Shown here: positions 1-9,097 of the stretch, piece by piece
Layout of the letters: each line of letters opens with the position of its first letter
How positions within the stretch are numbered: position 1 is the first letter of the stretch
Assembly (NCBI GenBank): GCA_963809965.1
Contig: CAWELU010000055.1
Coordinates: 1 to 64,000, forward strand
Direction of reading: 5' to 3'
From: CAIWHR01 sp963809965
GTDB lineage: Bacteria; Pseudomonadota; Gammaproteobacteria; Burkholderiales; Casimicrobiaceae
Length of the DNA: 64,000 nucleotides
The notes under the pieces: model-generated
The model's input: only the letters and a program-made list of their open reading frames with translations
Database searches by the model: none
What the model was told of the DNA's origin: nothing
Made by a program: the position numbers and the translations under genes

Positions 1-1
1 T

Positions 2-79
2 ACTCCGGGCGCGCACGTCAATCTCGAAGTTGATCTCGTAGCGCGGTACGTGGAGCGGCTTTCCAGCGGTGTTCTCTAG
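2..79 (+). CDS. ribE: Riboflavin synthase alpha chain, 3' end (partial)
   Basis: The last 25 codons of a gene entering from the left edge read through NLEVDLVARYVERL and end at TAG. This matches the C-terminal tail of riboflavin synthase (two lumazines to riboflavin plus a pyrimidinedione, cytosol), where a VNLEVD..ARYVERL segment is strongly conserved. Only the tail is visible, so the identification rests on that short motif. The integrase region begins right after the stop, so the element may have inserted just downstream of this core gene. Confidence 0.7.
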   Translation, partial: TPGAHVNLEVDLVARYVERLSSGVL

Positions 80-98
80 GTTATATTGCTAGGGAGCT

Positions 99-192
99 GG
101 TAACACGAGTCTTCTAGTGTCCACTCGTGTCCGGTAACATGAATGGTAATATGGTAACATCACTAGGTTGACGGATGTTACCATATGTTACC
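99..192. repeat. Clustered GGTAACAT direct and inverted repeats before the integrase
   Basis: GGTAACAC (99-106), GGTAACAT (133-140), GGTAATAT (145-152) and GGTAACAT (153-160) lie in one orientation. ATGTTACC (175-182) and ATGTTACC (185-192) lie in the other. The last copy contains the integrase start codon. Such clusters fit arm-type binding sites for integrase or excisionase, or an operator for integrase autoregulation. No matching core attachment duplication was found in the window. Confidence 0.5.
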
Positions 193-1357
193 GCCCAAGA
201 CCACTGATCCCCGCACGCTCCCGCCGGGCGAGTACACCATCGCCGAGAACCTGCGGCTGTTCGTGCAGCCCGCCGGTTCGCGCACGTGGCGCGTCGCCTA
301 TCGGCTGCATGGCAGGCGCCGGCAGATCATGATCGGCAGCTTGAAGGAGCTCGACCTCGATGCGGCCAAATCGGTCGCGCGAGAAATCCGCGCCCAGGTA
401 ACCGCGGGCAAGGATCCGGTACAACAGCGCAAACTCGCCAGGACCAAAGCCACGCTTGCTGCCGGCACGACGTTTCGCGGAATCGCAGAGGACTGGTTCC
501 GGAGGTATGCCGCGCAGAGGTCGACTTCCTGGAAACAGAACTGTCGCCGCTGGCTCGACCGCGACATCCTGCCTATGATCGGCGATCGCTCGGTCGCCGA
601 TATCGAGACCGTGGAAGTGCTAGCACTCCTGGAGGCGAGCGAGCGTCGCGTCAGCGCCAGCCACGCCAACGATGTGCGTGGGCTGGTTACGATGATTCTT
701 GATCATGCGATTGCGCGAGGCGCCGCACGTCACAACGTCGCTACCGCGCTGCGCCGGGCGATTCCGAAGCCACCCGCGAAGCCACATCCTCACCTGACCG
801 AGACGCAGCTCGCTGCGTTCTTGCGAGCTGACGTCGACGCGCTGACTCCATCTGTCCTGTATGCCATCAAGCTGCTGCCGCACCTGGGATTGCGTGTCGC
901 CGAGTTGTGCAGGCTCGAGGCTTTGGACATCGATCTGAAAGCGGGGGTGATCCGCATTCCCGCCGAGCGGATGAAAGGCAAACGCGAGCACGTCGTGCCG
1001 CTATCGAAACAGACCACCAAGTTCGTGCGCGAGGCGCTACAGCTGCGGGGGTATTCACGCTATCTGCTGCCGGGCCTCAGTGCCCGCGACCAACCGATCA
1101 GCAAGAGCGCGATCAACCGTGCCATCGAGAGAATGGAACTGCCGTTCCCGATCGTTCCTCACAGTTTCCGTTCGACATTCAGCACGCTCACTCGCGAGCA
1201 TGACTTGGGACCGCATGACGCGATCGAGCTTGCGCTTGCACACCGGTTGGGCGGGGAAGTCGAACGTGCCTATAACCGGGTGACGCTGCTGCAGCGGCGG
1301 CGGGAGTTGATGCAGAAGTGGAGCGACCTGCTGACGCAACTGGCGCGGAAGAAGTAG
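185..1357 (+). CDS. Tyrosine recombinase / P4-type integrase
   Basis: Site-specific recombinase of 390 aa, the usual length for P4-like integrases that move genomic islands. The N-terminal ~90 residues resemble the DUF4102 arm-binding domain (a GS..ELDLDAAK segment near 51-62). A SAM-like core-binding domain follows (~95-190), then the catalytic domain. Visible catalytic residues are R237 (HLGLRVAEL), H326-x-x-R329 (PHSFR), H353 (LAHRLGG) and the nucleophile candidate Y363 (RAYNR), so the enzyme looks intact. The ATG lies inside a GGTAACAT-type inverted repeat, suggesting that integrase or a partner controls its own expression. No excisionase or clear cargo boundary was identified. The next gene, a peptidase, looks like ordinary chromosome, so the element may be small or degraded. 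Confidence 0.9.
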   Translation: MLPPKTTDPRTLPPGEYTIAENLRLFVQPAGSRTWRVAYRLHGRRRQIMIGSLKELDLDAAKSVAREIRAQVTAGKDPVQQRKLARTKATLAAGTTFRGIAEDWFRRYAAQRSTSWKQNCRRWLDRDILPMIGDRSVADIETVEVLALLEASERRVSASHANDVRGLVTMILDHAIARGAARHNVATALRRAIPKPPAKPHPHLTETQLAAFLRADVDALTPSVLYAIKLLPHLGLRVAELCRLEALDIDLKAGVIRIPAERMKGKREHVVPLSKQTTKFVREALQLRGYSRYLLPGLSARDQPISKSAINRAIERMELPFPIVPHSFRSTFSTLTREHDLGPHDAIELALAHRLGGEVERAYNRVTLLQRRRELMQKWSDLLTQLARKK

Positions 1358-1471
1358 GGCCATGCACGTTGAAGACACCGTCTTCACTTGCCTGCCCGCG
1401 CACTGCAGCGATGGCGCGCGGCCCCCGGGGCGGCACAGATTTGGGGCCGCCTGTTGATCCGCGTGCCGACC

Positions 1472-2758
1472 ATGGCTGACCGCGCGGGCCCTGCGGATAC
1501 CTCGGTGGCGACGCTCAACAACGGCGTGCGCGTGGTCGTTCTCCGGCTGCCGTTACTGGCCACGGCGGCGGTCAGCGTCTTCGTGCGCAGCGGCAGCCAA
1601 CACGAGAGCGCGCGCACTAACGGCATCAGCCATTTCATCGAGCACATGGCTTTCAAAGGCACGCGTTCACGCGACTGCCAGCAGATCAACCTCGATGCCG
1701 AGCGTCTGGGCGCCGAGGTCAACGCCCATACCGACAAGAACCATACCGCATTCCACATGCGCGGCCTGGCGCGCGATGCCGGCTCCTTCCTGCAGATGCT
1801 GGGAGACATCGTCCGCCAGAGCACGTTTCCCGAAGCCGAACTCGAGCGCGAGCGCCAGGTCATCGTGCACGAGTACACCGAGGATGAGGACGACGCACTG
1901 TCGACCGCGTTCAAGCTGTTCGACAAAGCCTGTTACGGCGAGCACGCGGTGGCCCGTCCGGTGATCGGCAGCCGCACCAACATCCGGCGTTTCACCCGCG
2001 CCGAGTTGACGGCCTACGTGCAGCAGCAGTACACCGGCGCAAACGTCGTCGTCTGCATCGCCGGCAATGTCGATACGGACCATGTTGTCGCCGAATCGTC
2101 GGCGGCTTTCGGCGACATGCCGCGCGGCAGCGACAACCTGGTCGCGGCGCCGGCCTATCTTGGCGGAATCCGCTCGCGGCGGATGCCCGGCCACAGCCAA
2201 GCTCACGTCGTGCTCGGCTTTCCGATCCCCGGCTTGCTGGGCGAGTACCAAGGCGCCGTGTTCGCGGCGGCGCTGTTTGGCGAAGGCATGAGTTCGCCGC
2301 TACTCGACCAGATCCGCGAGCGGCGCGGCCTGGTCTACCACGCGGATTGCTCGGCCGACGTGACGGACCTGTGCGGCCAATTCGTGATCGAGGCGTCGAC
2401 CGTGCCCGAGCACCTCGACGAATACTTCGTCGAGGTCACCCGGTTGCTGCGTGAACACGCTGAGGCCACCGACCCGGTGGGTCTGGAACGCGCGCGTAAC
2501 CAGATCATGGTGCGCACCTTATGCGCGCAGGAGGTCCCCTCGCAACGAATGGAGATTGCAGCGCTCGACCTCTTCGCCTTCGGTCGCGTTCGCTCGCGCG
2601 AGGAACTGATGGCCGGCATCGCGGCGGTGACCCCGATCCAGGTACGCGAGTCGTTCGCGCGAATGCTCGGCGCAGGCGCCGCAGTGGCGCTGGCCGGCAA
2701 GATCGCGAAGGGCGTGGAGGAATGGGTCGCTCGGCGGGTGGCCCGGCGTGGCAGTTGA
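1472..2758 (+). CDS. M16 family zinc peptidase (pitrilysin / processing-peptidase type)
   Basis: Single-unit M16 peptidase of 428 aa, about the size of mitochondrial processing peptidase beta-like bacterial enzymes. The inverted zinc motif HFIEH is at residues 54-58, with the expected third ligand Glu at ~134 in VIVHEYTEDED. The C-terminal half carries the usual inactive M16 repeat with an ERRGLVYH segment that contacts substrate. The frame is open upstream to a TTG at 1388, but homology to M16 N-termini (LNNGVRVVV) begins just after the ATG at 1472, so that start is preferred. No signal peptide is evident, suggesting a cytoplasmic enzyme. It stands alone, and its natural substrate cannot be inferred. 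Confidence 0.85.
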   Translation: MADRAGPADTSVATLNNGVRVVVLRLPLLATAAVSVFVRSGSQHESARTNGISHFIEHMAFKGTRSRDCQQINLDAERLGAEVNAHTDKNHTAFHMRGLARDAGSFLQMLGDIVRQSTFPEAELERERQVIVHEYTEDEDDALSTAFKLFDKACYGEHAVARPVIGSRTNIRRFTRAELTAYVQQQYTGANVVVCIAGNVDTDHVVAESSAAFGDMPRGSDNLVAAPAYLGGIRSRRMPGHSQAHVVLGFPIPGLLGEYQGAVFAAALFGEGMSSPLLDQIRERRGLVYHADCSADVTDLCGQFVIEASTVPEHLDEYFVEVTRLLREHAEATDPVGLERARNQIMVRTLCAQEVPSQRMEIAALDLFAFGRVRSREELMAGIAAVTPIQVRESFARMLGAGAAVALAGKIAKGVEEWVARRVARRGS

Positions 2759-3050
2759 CCCTGCGCCGCGCCGATGTGTACGGCTCCGTTGGACGTTCGG
2801 TACGTGAAGCTTGGTCAGAACCTGGGCGCATGCAGACGTCGGTCCTGAGCCGGCATCCTCATTTCATGTCCTCCTGAATTTCCGCTTATGAGCGCGGCGG
2901 AATACGGGTATCGACCCACTATAGATGGGCCGAGGCGCTCCGAACCGGGCATTGAAACCGACAGTGGCGCCCGTTCGATCGCGGCGACAGCGTTTCTGGC
3001 TAATGTGTGAAAAGCGACTCCGCGAGGGCGCTGCTCGCCGGGGAGCGCGG

Positions 3051-4382
3051 TCAGCGATAGAGCTGCTCGCGCGACGGTGGCAGACCGGACGGCCCGCGCA
3101 CGCGCTTCGAGGCGAGCGTCTGAAAAATACCGACACTATTTCGCGTGAAGCCGATCGAGGCGGCTGCGAGATAGGCTATCCATAGCCGGGTATTCACGGC
3201 GCCGACCTCGCGCTCCGCGGCCGCGCGATTGGCAGAAAGGCCATCGTGCCAGAGCCGGGTGGTGCGCGCGTAATGCTCGCGCCACGCCTCGACATCGTGC
3301 ACCTCGAAGCCGTAGCGCTCCAAATTGGCAATCGACATGCCGAGATGATCGAGCTCGCCACCCGGAAAAATATAGCGCCCTATCGCGGTGGTCGCTTGAG
3401 GCTTTTTCTTGTGACGACGTTCGTACGCTGCCGAGCGGAGCGCGATCGAGTGATGAAGGTAGAACCCGCCCGGCTTCAGCAGGCGGTGGATGGTCTGGAA
3501 ATACGCGGGGTAATTGGCGACGCCGACATGCTCGAACATGCCGATCGAGGCGATCTTGTCGAAATCGCCCTCGATCAGCGAATAGTCGCGCAACTCAATC
3601 GTTACCTTGTTCGCGAGTCCGAGGCGCGCGACCTTTTCCTTCGCATAGGCGAATTGCTCCTCGGCGAGCGTCACGCCGACCGCGTTAACGCCATAATGCT
3701 TGACGGCGTGACAGACGAGCGCGCCCCAGCCGCAGCCGATGTCGAGCAGTCGATCTCCCGGCTGCAGACGCAGCTTGCGGCAGATCATGTCGAGCTTGTC
3801 GTACTGGGCAGTCGCCAGATCGTTGTTCCAGTCGCGGAAATGGGCGCAGCTGTAGACCATCTCGGGATCGAGAAAGAGCGCATAGAACGCGTTGGAAAGA
3901 TCATAGTGGTAGTGGACGTTTTCCCTGTTGGCTTCCGCGCTCCCATCCTTGCGCGCTCTGTGGCCGCGAATGACCTCAAGCGGCCACGGCCCGCCGCGTG
4001 GCACGATCAGAAATTTCAGTGCAGTCGTCAGTGCCAAGCGCTTGTTGAGACGTCCGCGGATCTCTTTGGTCCGCAGCTTAGGCTGGTGCGCGAGAAAATC
4101 GAAAATCACGCCGTTGCGAATGTCGATCCGCGCAGTGACCCAGAGATTGAGGAACGTGGCGGCGTTTGGCTGCCGCAGTATCGCGGCGACGACGCCCTCG
4201 TCGGCAAAGACGATGGCCAGCGCGTTCGAAGGTAGGTCGGCAGGGACGGTGGAGCCGTCCCACAGCACGAATCCGAAGTCGAGCGAAAGGAGCTCGCGGA
4301 TGTGGGCGAGCAACCGCTTAAATCCTTCGAGCCGCCGCGCGGCCCTTCCGCTTGCCGGCCCGTTCATGTGCGGCTGCCCCAA
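3051..4382 (-). CDS. cfa: Cyclopropane-fatty-acyl-phospholipid synthase
   Basis: SAM-dependent enzyme that adds a methylene bridge across cis double bonds of membrane phospholipid acyl chains. The 443 aa protein has the CFA N-terminal lipid-binding region, then the family landmarks YHYDLSNAFYALF (~158-170) and MVYSCAHF (~175-182). The Rossmann SAM motif LLDIGCGWG is at 212-220, followed by GMFEHVG and LKPGGFYLHHSI, with a YIFPGGELD segment later. The start could also be the internal Met6. It lies 92 bp downstream of, and on the same strand as, a delta-9-type desaturase, so the pair plausibly makes the double bond and then cyclopropanates it. A second, diverged CFA-like methyltransferase occurs at 27927-29206. 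Confidence 0.9.
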   Translation of the reverse strand: MGQPHMNGPASGRAARRLEGFKRLLAHIRELLSLDFGFVLWDGSTVPADLPSNALAIVFADEGVVAAILRQPNAATFLNLWVTARIDIRNGVIFDFLAHQPKLRTKEIRGRLNKRLALTTALKFLIVPRGGPWPLEVIRGHRARKDGSAEANRENVHYHYDLSNAFYALFLDPEMVYSCAHFRDWNNDLATAQYDKLDMICRKLRLQPGDRLLDIGCGWGALVCHAVKHYGVNAVGVTLAEEQFAYAKEKVARLGLANKVTIELRDYSLIEGDFDKIASIGMFEHVGVANYPAYFQTIHRLLKPGGFYLHHSIALRSAAYERRHKKKPQATTAIGRYIFPGGELDHLGMSIANLERYGFEVHDVEAWREHYARTTRLWHDGLSANRAAAEREVGAVNTRLWIAYLAAASIGFTRNSVGIFQTLASKRVRGPSGLPPSREQLYR

Positions 4383-4474
4383 GTCAATGAAATTCCAGTC
4401 AACCGAAATCCAGCAGGGGCCTCATGCCGGAACCTGAGGCACCTTGTTTGCTTGAATGAGGCGAGCCGCGCGAT

Positions 4475-5395
4475 TTACGGTGACGGATTGTCCACGGCCG
4501 TTCGTGGGAAATTGCCGCGGCCATCGGCAGCATCGGCAATCCTTTGGTTGGACGTTCTCTTGAGTTCCCAGGCGAGGCCCACTTTGGACATCAAGAATAT
4601 GCACCACTTGGAGGGATCCCAGTGATACCAACGAATGCCGTTGCGGTAATCGACCGGGAAGCGATGGTGAAAATTGTGGAATCCCTCTCCGTTGGTAAGC
4701 AGCGCATTGAGCCAGTTGTCGCATGCAGACTGCTCTGGCATGTACGTCTTCGTCCCGAACCAATGGGCGAAGGAATTCACGCAGAAGGTCGAGTGCAGGA
4801 CAATGACGATGCGCAGGCAGACGGCCATGACGAACCCGCCCAGCGGATGGCCGATCCACCACGCGATCAACATGGGGAGGACGATTCCGCCGCCGACGGA
4901 CCACCACGCATGGTGATCGTGCTGATGAGCGACCAGGCGTGATCTGCGCAGGTCCCGGACGTTGTCGTAGTTGGTGCGATGGCGCCAGAACAGGATCCAA
5001 CCGATATGAGCGTGCCAGAATCCTTTGTGGACACCGTATGGATCGTGATCGGTGTCGGTGAAGAGATGATGCTGTCGGTGCTGTGACGACCATTTCAGCG
5101 CGGACTCCTCGAAGGTCGCAGCGCCGAACAGAAGCAGCAAGCAGCGCACGACGGGCACCGTCTTGAACGTGCCGTGCGCGAACAGGCGGTGATAGCCGAT
5201 GGTCGTCGACATCCCGGTGGCGAGCAGAAAGAAGAAGAACAACGCAAGCTCGGGCGCCGTGATGCCGTAGTAGTAGATGTAGAGCGGCGTTCCGACAATG
5301 CCGATCACATGCAGAAAGACGAAGAAGACTAGCCCAACCCATCGAATTCTGCGCTTGGGCGGCGGATAGTCGTCTGCAATGATCCCGGCCGTCAT
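4475..5395 (-). CDS. Membrane acyl-CoA/acyl-lipid desaturase (delta-9 type)
   Basis: Integral membrane di-iron fatty acid desaturase of 306 aa. The three histidine boxes are present: HRLFAH (69-74), HRQHH (106-110) and HNFHH (240-244). Hydrophobic segments at ~20-62, ~165-182 and ~186-205 fit the four-helix topology with the boxes facing the cytosol. The frame is open to a GTG at 5449, but the ATG at 5395 (MTAGII) fits family N-termini better. The enzyme would insert a cis double bond into acyl chains, giving the substrate for the cyclopropane synthase encoded next in the same direction. The two are likely co-transcribed. Confidence 0.88.
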   Translation of the reverse strand: MTAGIIADDYPPPKRRIRWVGLVFFVFLHVIGIVGTPLYIYYYGITAPELALFFFFLLATGMSTTIGYHRLFAHGTFKTVPVVRCLLLLFGAATFEESALKWSSQHRQHHLFTDTDHDPYGVHKGFWHAHIGWILFWRHRTNYDNVRDLRRSRLVAHQHDHHAWWSVGGGIVLPMLIAWWIGHPLGGFVMAVCLRIVIVLHSTFCVNSFAHWFGTKTYMPEQSACDNWLNALLTNGEGFHNFHHRFPVDYRNGIRWYHWDPSKWCIFLMSKVGLAWELKRTSNQRIADAADGRGNFPRTAVDNPSP

Positions 5396-5911
5396 TGTCA
5401 CAGGACTCTCTGTCCGCGAGCGGGGTGTCCGCGTGGCCCGCTTGACCACGACTGATGATAACGCGTTTCGTCGCTCGCCAGCCGCGTCGGCACGCAGGCA
5501 TGGCTTGCGTCCGGCCTCTTGCGAGGCGGTGTCCCTGCAGTGCCGTCTAGAAATCTGCGCTTGGCCCCTTGCGGTTACAGGGCCACATCCACCAAAGGCG
5601 CCACCCTATCCGCTGGATCTGTTGCCTCCTGACATCGAAAGGCCGCCGGGCAACACCCCCGTTCCTCGTGGTCTCGGTCTAATGAGCTCCGCAGTGTCCG
5701 CTTCCGGGAAGATTGGGCGACGACACTGACCGACCGGGCGTGACCGGTCTGCGACCGTCAAGTCTGTCCGCGAGCTGCCTCATCGTCGACGGCCGCAGAA
5801 CGACCCCATGCAGACCTTCCCTTTGAGCGGAAGCGGCCGTTCGCAGTTAAAGGAACGCTGAAACTTAGAGAAGCGGGCAACTGTCCCGCGGTGAGCGGCA
5901 GCGCGGCGCGA
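5396..5911. other. Non-coding stretch between desaturase and IPTL-CTERM gene
   Basis: No convincing coding region on either strand. Around 5810-5880 the minus-strand translation contains an NGRFRSKG-like string. This recalls short dispersed repeats often seen in proteobacterial intergenic DNA, but I cannot confirm it without a genome-wide search. The promoter of the desaturase operon must lie near 5400-5500; no strong -35/-10 pair was picked out. Confidence 0.3.
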
Positions 5912-7381
5912 TCAGCAGCCCCTACCATCCCTTCGGTCACGGCACATCAGTGCCGTGCCCGTTAGACCGAGAATGCCCGACAGGATCACCAACGCCCATT
6001 CGGAGAGGGTAGGTATGCCGGTGCCAGTCGTGTAAGAGCACTGTCGGTGCGTGACTGCTGTGGAGTTGCCGGTGATGAGCGTACCACTCACCGGAGCTAT
6101 CGTGGTGTCGGCAATGGTGGCCGTGCTGTCTGCCGTGATAAAGCTGCTGTCGGCCGCCGTTGCGTGTGAATCGGCCATGAAAGCACAGCCGGCAAACGTA
6201 CCGTTCGCGTCGAGCTTAAGCACCAATGCGTCCAAGGGGTTTCCCCCAGACGAAGACGTATAGCCTGCCGCGACATACCCGCCATCGCTAGTCGACTGAA
6301 CCGAGTTCAGAGCGTCGCTGTTCGCGCTGACGTAAATTCTTTGCCACGCGATGTTGCCGCCAGCGTCGAGCTTCAGCACCCAGCCGTCACCGCTGGGGCC
6401 GGTGTAGTTTGTCGAGCCAGCCACGACGTAGCCGCCATCACCGGTCGGCTGAACCGAGTACGCAGCATCGTTGTTCGGACCGCCATAAGTCTTTTGCCAT
6501 ACGACGTTGCCCCCAGCGTCCAGCCTCAGTACCCACGCGTCCTGATTGCCAGCAAAGGAACCAGTCCAGCCAGCCACTACATAGCCGCCATCGCTCGTCG
6601 GCTGAACCGAGGACGCAATTTCGCTGTTCGTACCACCGTAGGTCTTCTGCCATACGATGTTGCCGCCAGTGTCCAGTTCAGCACCCACGCGTCATCGCTG
6701 CCAGCACCAAGGAACTCGTCCTGCCAACCACGACGTAACCATTGTCTGCAGTCGGCGAACCGAGTACGCGACATCGTCGTTCGCGCCGCCGTAGGTCTTC
6801 TGCCATACGATGTTGCCGCCAGTGTCCAGCTTCAGCACCCACGAATCGCTCCCGGCACCCGAGGAACTTGCATTGCCAGCGACGATGTATCCGCCATCAG
6901 CGGTCACCCGGATGGCGCTGGCACGGCTGAGCTGCCCGTAGACCTTTTGCCACGTGATGTCGCCCGCCCCGTCTATCTTCAGCACGAGGGCGTTGCCATA
7001 GTCCTGTCCCGACGAGGGAACCTGCGTGAAACCCGCCAGAATGTAGCCGCCATCGGCCGTCGGCTGGATCGCATTGAAACCTTCGAAAGCCCCGGCGGAG
7101 ACTCCATAGGTCTTCTGCCGAACGATGCTGCCGGCGGCGTCGAGTCTCAGCACCCAGGAGTCGTAAGCGCCCGCCCCGTAGGAAGTCGTGGATCCCGCCA
7201 CAATGTAGCCGCCGTCGGCCGTGGGCGCGATGGCCTGGAAGGAGTCGAGCGAGTAGGCCGCGCTGGAGCCTATGCCGACATAGCTTCGCGCCCATTGCTC
7301 GACTTGCGCCGCCCCCGCAGTGCGAACCGCGCAGACGAGCACGACCAAAACGGATGCCAGAAGCCGTGCGGACGTGAACAT
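5912..7381 (-). pseudogene. Secreted beta-propeller-like repeat protein with IPTL-CTERM sorting signal, frame broken
   Basis: Reads as one gene of about 490 codons. It has a signal peptide (MFTSARLLASVLVVLVCAVRT), about seven ~50-residue repeats with the pattern ADGGYIVAGS...D.WVLKLD..GNIVWQKTYGG, and a C-terminal IPTLSEWALVILSGILGLTG helix followed by basic residues. The last part is an IPTL-CTERM signal, processed by exosortase-type sorting enzymes. The frame is interrupted at three spots between ~6690 and ~6770. Comparison with neighbouring repeats shows one base missing in GTTC(A)GCCG, one after TCCTT and one in AA(G)CTGGAC. A good purine-rich ribosome site precedes the ATG. The product would be an exported surface or extracellular repeat protein; no exosortase gene is in the window. 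The losses may be real decay or sequence error within near-identical repeats. Confidence 0.75.
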
Positions 7382-7612
7382 CCAATCCCTTCGCGGCGAC
7401 TATCGAGGCAACTCCGACGCTTCCTGATAAAGATTTCGCGCGCATTGAAGCAGTCTCGTATTGACTACGGTCAACAAAGCGAAATGCCGGACGAGCAGGC
7501 TGGACGCGGGCGTCGCCTCGGAGCCAATCATTACCCGCGATTGGCTTCAAAGTCCGTTCTTGGGCCTGAGCGCTTAAGGCGGCTTGTGGCCCGTTAACCG
7601 CCTGTCCCCCTA

Positions 7613-8001
7613 TTACTGGATCACCTCATCCGCAGCAGCAGCGACTGCGAGATCGTTAGGCCAAAGTGCGCTTGCAGTCTTTCGATTCACTACCAGCTTG
7701 AACGTCGTGGGAAGCTCGACGGGGAGGTCGGCAGGCTTGGCGCCGTTAGGATGCGATGAACGGAGCACGAGGCGCGGCGGGCGGGCGCTTCGATGTCGGT
7801 GCTCAGGGAGATGAGTCCGCCGCCGGGAGCAACGCGGTAGCTGGGCGAGGCTAGTGGCAGACGGCGGCTGATAGCCCATTCGATGACCTGAGGGCGAATC
7901 GCGTCGGAGGCTGTAAGAACGGCATCGGAAGTGGGTAAGATCGCGTCGGCGCCTCTTGCCGCAAGAGTTGCGAATACCTGCCGCAGGTCCGCTGGCTTTT
8001 A
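7613..8001 (-). pseudogene. Relic of ABC-transporter substrate-binding protein, C-terminal part
   Basis: The tail GAKPADLPVELPTTFKLVVNRKTA...ADEVIQ-stop is diagnostic of the C-terminus of a large family of proteobacterial ABC substrate-binding proteins. About 100 residues upstream continue in another frame (QVFATLAARGADAILPTSDAVL... to PSYRVAPGGGLISLSTDI), so at least one frameshift separates them. An in-frame TAA just upstream truncates the remnant, and nothing resembling the N-terminal half follows. It is a decayed fragment next to a toxin-antitoxin pair, consistent with a genomic scrapyard region. Confidence 0.65.
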
Positions 8002-8246
8002 GGGCTGCCCCGATAACTCAACAATGAATTCCAGCGGAGGGCATGATTCTCGCATCGCGGTGTCCGGGAGCCGTCCTGCAGGAGTACCGTCCGGGAGCCC
8101 GCTCTGAGGGCGGGCTTTCGCTTTCCCGGGGGTGAGATGCACCACATTTTCGGACAATATCCTGCTTGCAACGTGACGCCGACCGCTCGATGTGAGCGTT
8201 CCGTTGGATCGGTCACTCTGTGGACGAACCCATCGTGACGGTCTGG

Positions 8247-8270
8247 TTGACATGGATGACAATTGTCCAT
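8247..8270 (+). promoter_or_regulatory. Candidate promoter element and operator of the brnTA operon
   Basis: TTGACA (8247-8252) lies next to the perfect 10-bp palindrome GACAATTGTC (8258-8267), flanked by ATGG and CCAT with one-base asymmetry. BrnA antitoxins repress their own operon by binding inverted repeats near the start of brnT, so this is a natural candidate. It overlaps the proposed TTG start of brnT. No convincing -10 was assigned. Confidence 0.4.
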
Positions 8271-8559
8271 ACGCTACGAATTGCGGAGGGTATGGGATCC
8301 GGCGAAGGCCAAGGCGAACGAGTTCGCACACGGCATAGCCTTCGCCGAAGCCGCGACGGGCCTCGACGACGACCGTGCGATTACGCGGGAAGACCCGGAC
8401 AGCATCGGGAAGCGGCGTTTCGTCACTCTGGGGATGAGCGGTAGCGGCCAGTGCCGCGTCGTGGTGTACGCATGGCGCGGTCCCGTGACCGTCCGACTCA
8501 TCTCGGCATGGCGTGCGAATGCCCGACAACGGAGACTCTATGCGCAAGGTAACGGCTGA
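8263..8559 (+). CDS. brnT: BrnT family ribonuclease toxin
   Basis: Type II toxin of 98 aa, an mRNA-cleaving RelE-fold RNase. Family landmarks are W-DPAKAKAN near the start, an AFAEAATGLDDD segment, ITREDPDSIGKRRFVTLGMS, and the C-terminal RLISAWRANARQRRLYAQG. The Arg/Arg...Tyr cluster in that last segment belongs to the active region. The only in-frame start giving the full family N-terminus is TTG, a weak start that would keep toxin output low. The gene overlaps brnA by 20 bp, the standard BrnT-BrnA arrangement. It lies in an accessory region beside a gene relic. Confidence 0.82.
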   Translation: MSIRYELRRVWDPAKAKANEFAHGIAFAEAATGLDDDRAITREDPDSIGKRRFVTLGMSGSGQCRVVVYAWRGPVTVRLISAWRANARQRRLYAQGNG

Positions 8560-8851
8560 ATCGTATCGCGACATCGACTTCTCGCCTGGAAAGCGAGGTC
8601 CGGTGGTAGCGCCCGACACCGGCAAGACCAAGATCTCGATTCGTCTCGACAACGCTGTACTCGATCACTTCCGGCGCATTGTCGACGCGGCGGGAGGTGG
8701 TAACTACCAGTCGCTGATCAATGATGCGCTCGTGTCGCACATTCAGCAGCAATCAATTCTGGTCGCGGTGCGCAAGGTGGTGCGGGAGGAGATCGCCAAG
8801 ATCATCGCCCCCGCCGCACCGGCGGCGCGCAACGAACGGCGAGGCGCCTGA
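8540..8851 (+). CDS. brnA: BrnA family antitoxin
   Basis: Antitoxin and autorepressor partner of BrnT, 103 aa. It contains the ribbon-helix-helix-like segment KTKISIRLDNAVLDHFRRIVDAAGGGNYQSLINDALVSHI (split here as KTKISIRLDNAVLDHF and NYQSLINDALVSHI), typical of the BrnA DNA-binding C-terminal domain. A tail of ~30 residues follows. The ATG is preceded by a GGAGA ribosome site at 8530-8534, which decides this start over a GTG at 8513. The 20-bp overlap with brnT implies translational coupling. Confidence 0.82.
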   Translation: MRKVTAESYRDIDFSPGKRGPVVAPDTGKTKISIRLDNAVLDHFRRIVDAAGGGNYQSLINDALVSHIQQQSILVAVRKVVREEIAKIIAPAAPAARNERRGA

Positions 8852-9097
8852 AATGTCCGCCATCCACCGAATTCGCCTGGAGGATTGACCCATGTTCAGC
8901 ACGCACGGGGAGGACGGCTTCACCTAGGTGCAATCACCTGAGGAGAAGCCCGATGGCAAGGTGGCGGAAGTCGACTGGCTCGTCGGGAGTTTTCGGCGTG
9001 AATGTTCGCGTTGACGTACCGGTGACCGGGTCCTACCATCTGCTTTCCGTGTGCCGGGTGTGTCCGCCCCAACGTCAGCCGTGCGCTGCGAATCGCA

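Noticed and set aside
1..1357. tRNA gene as the integration target
   Set aside because: No cloverleaf or GGTTCGA-type T-arm is visible in 1-184; the only upstream gene is the ribE tail.
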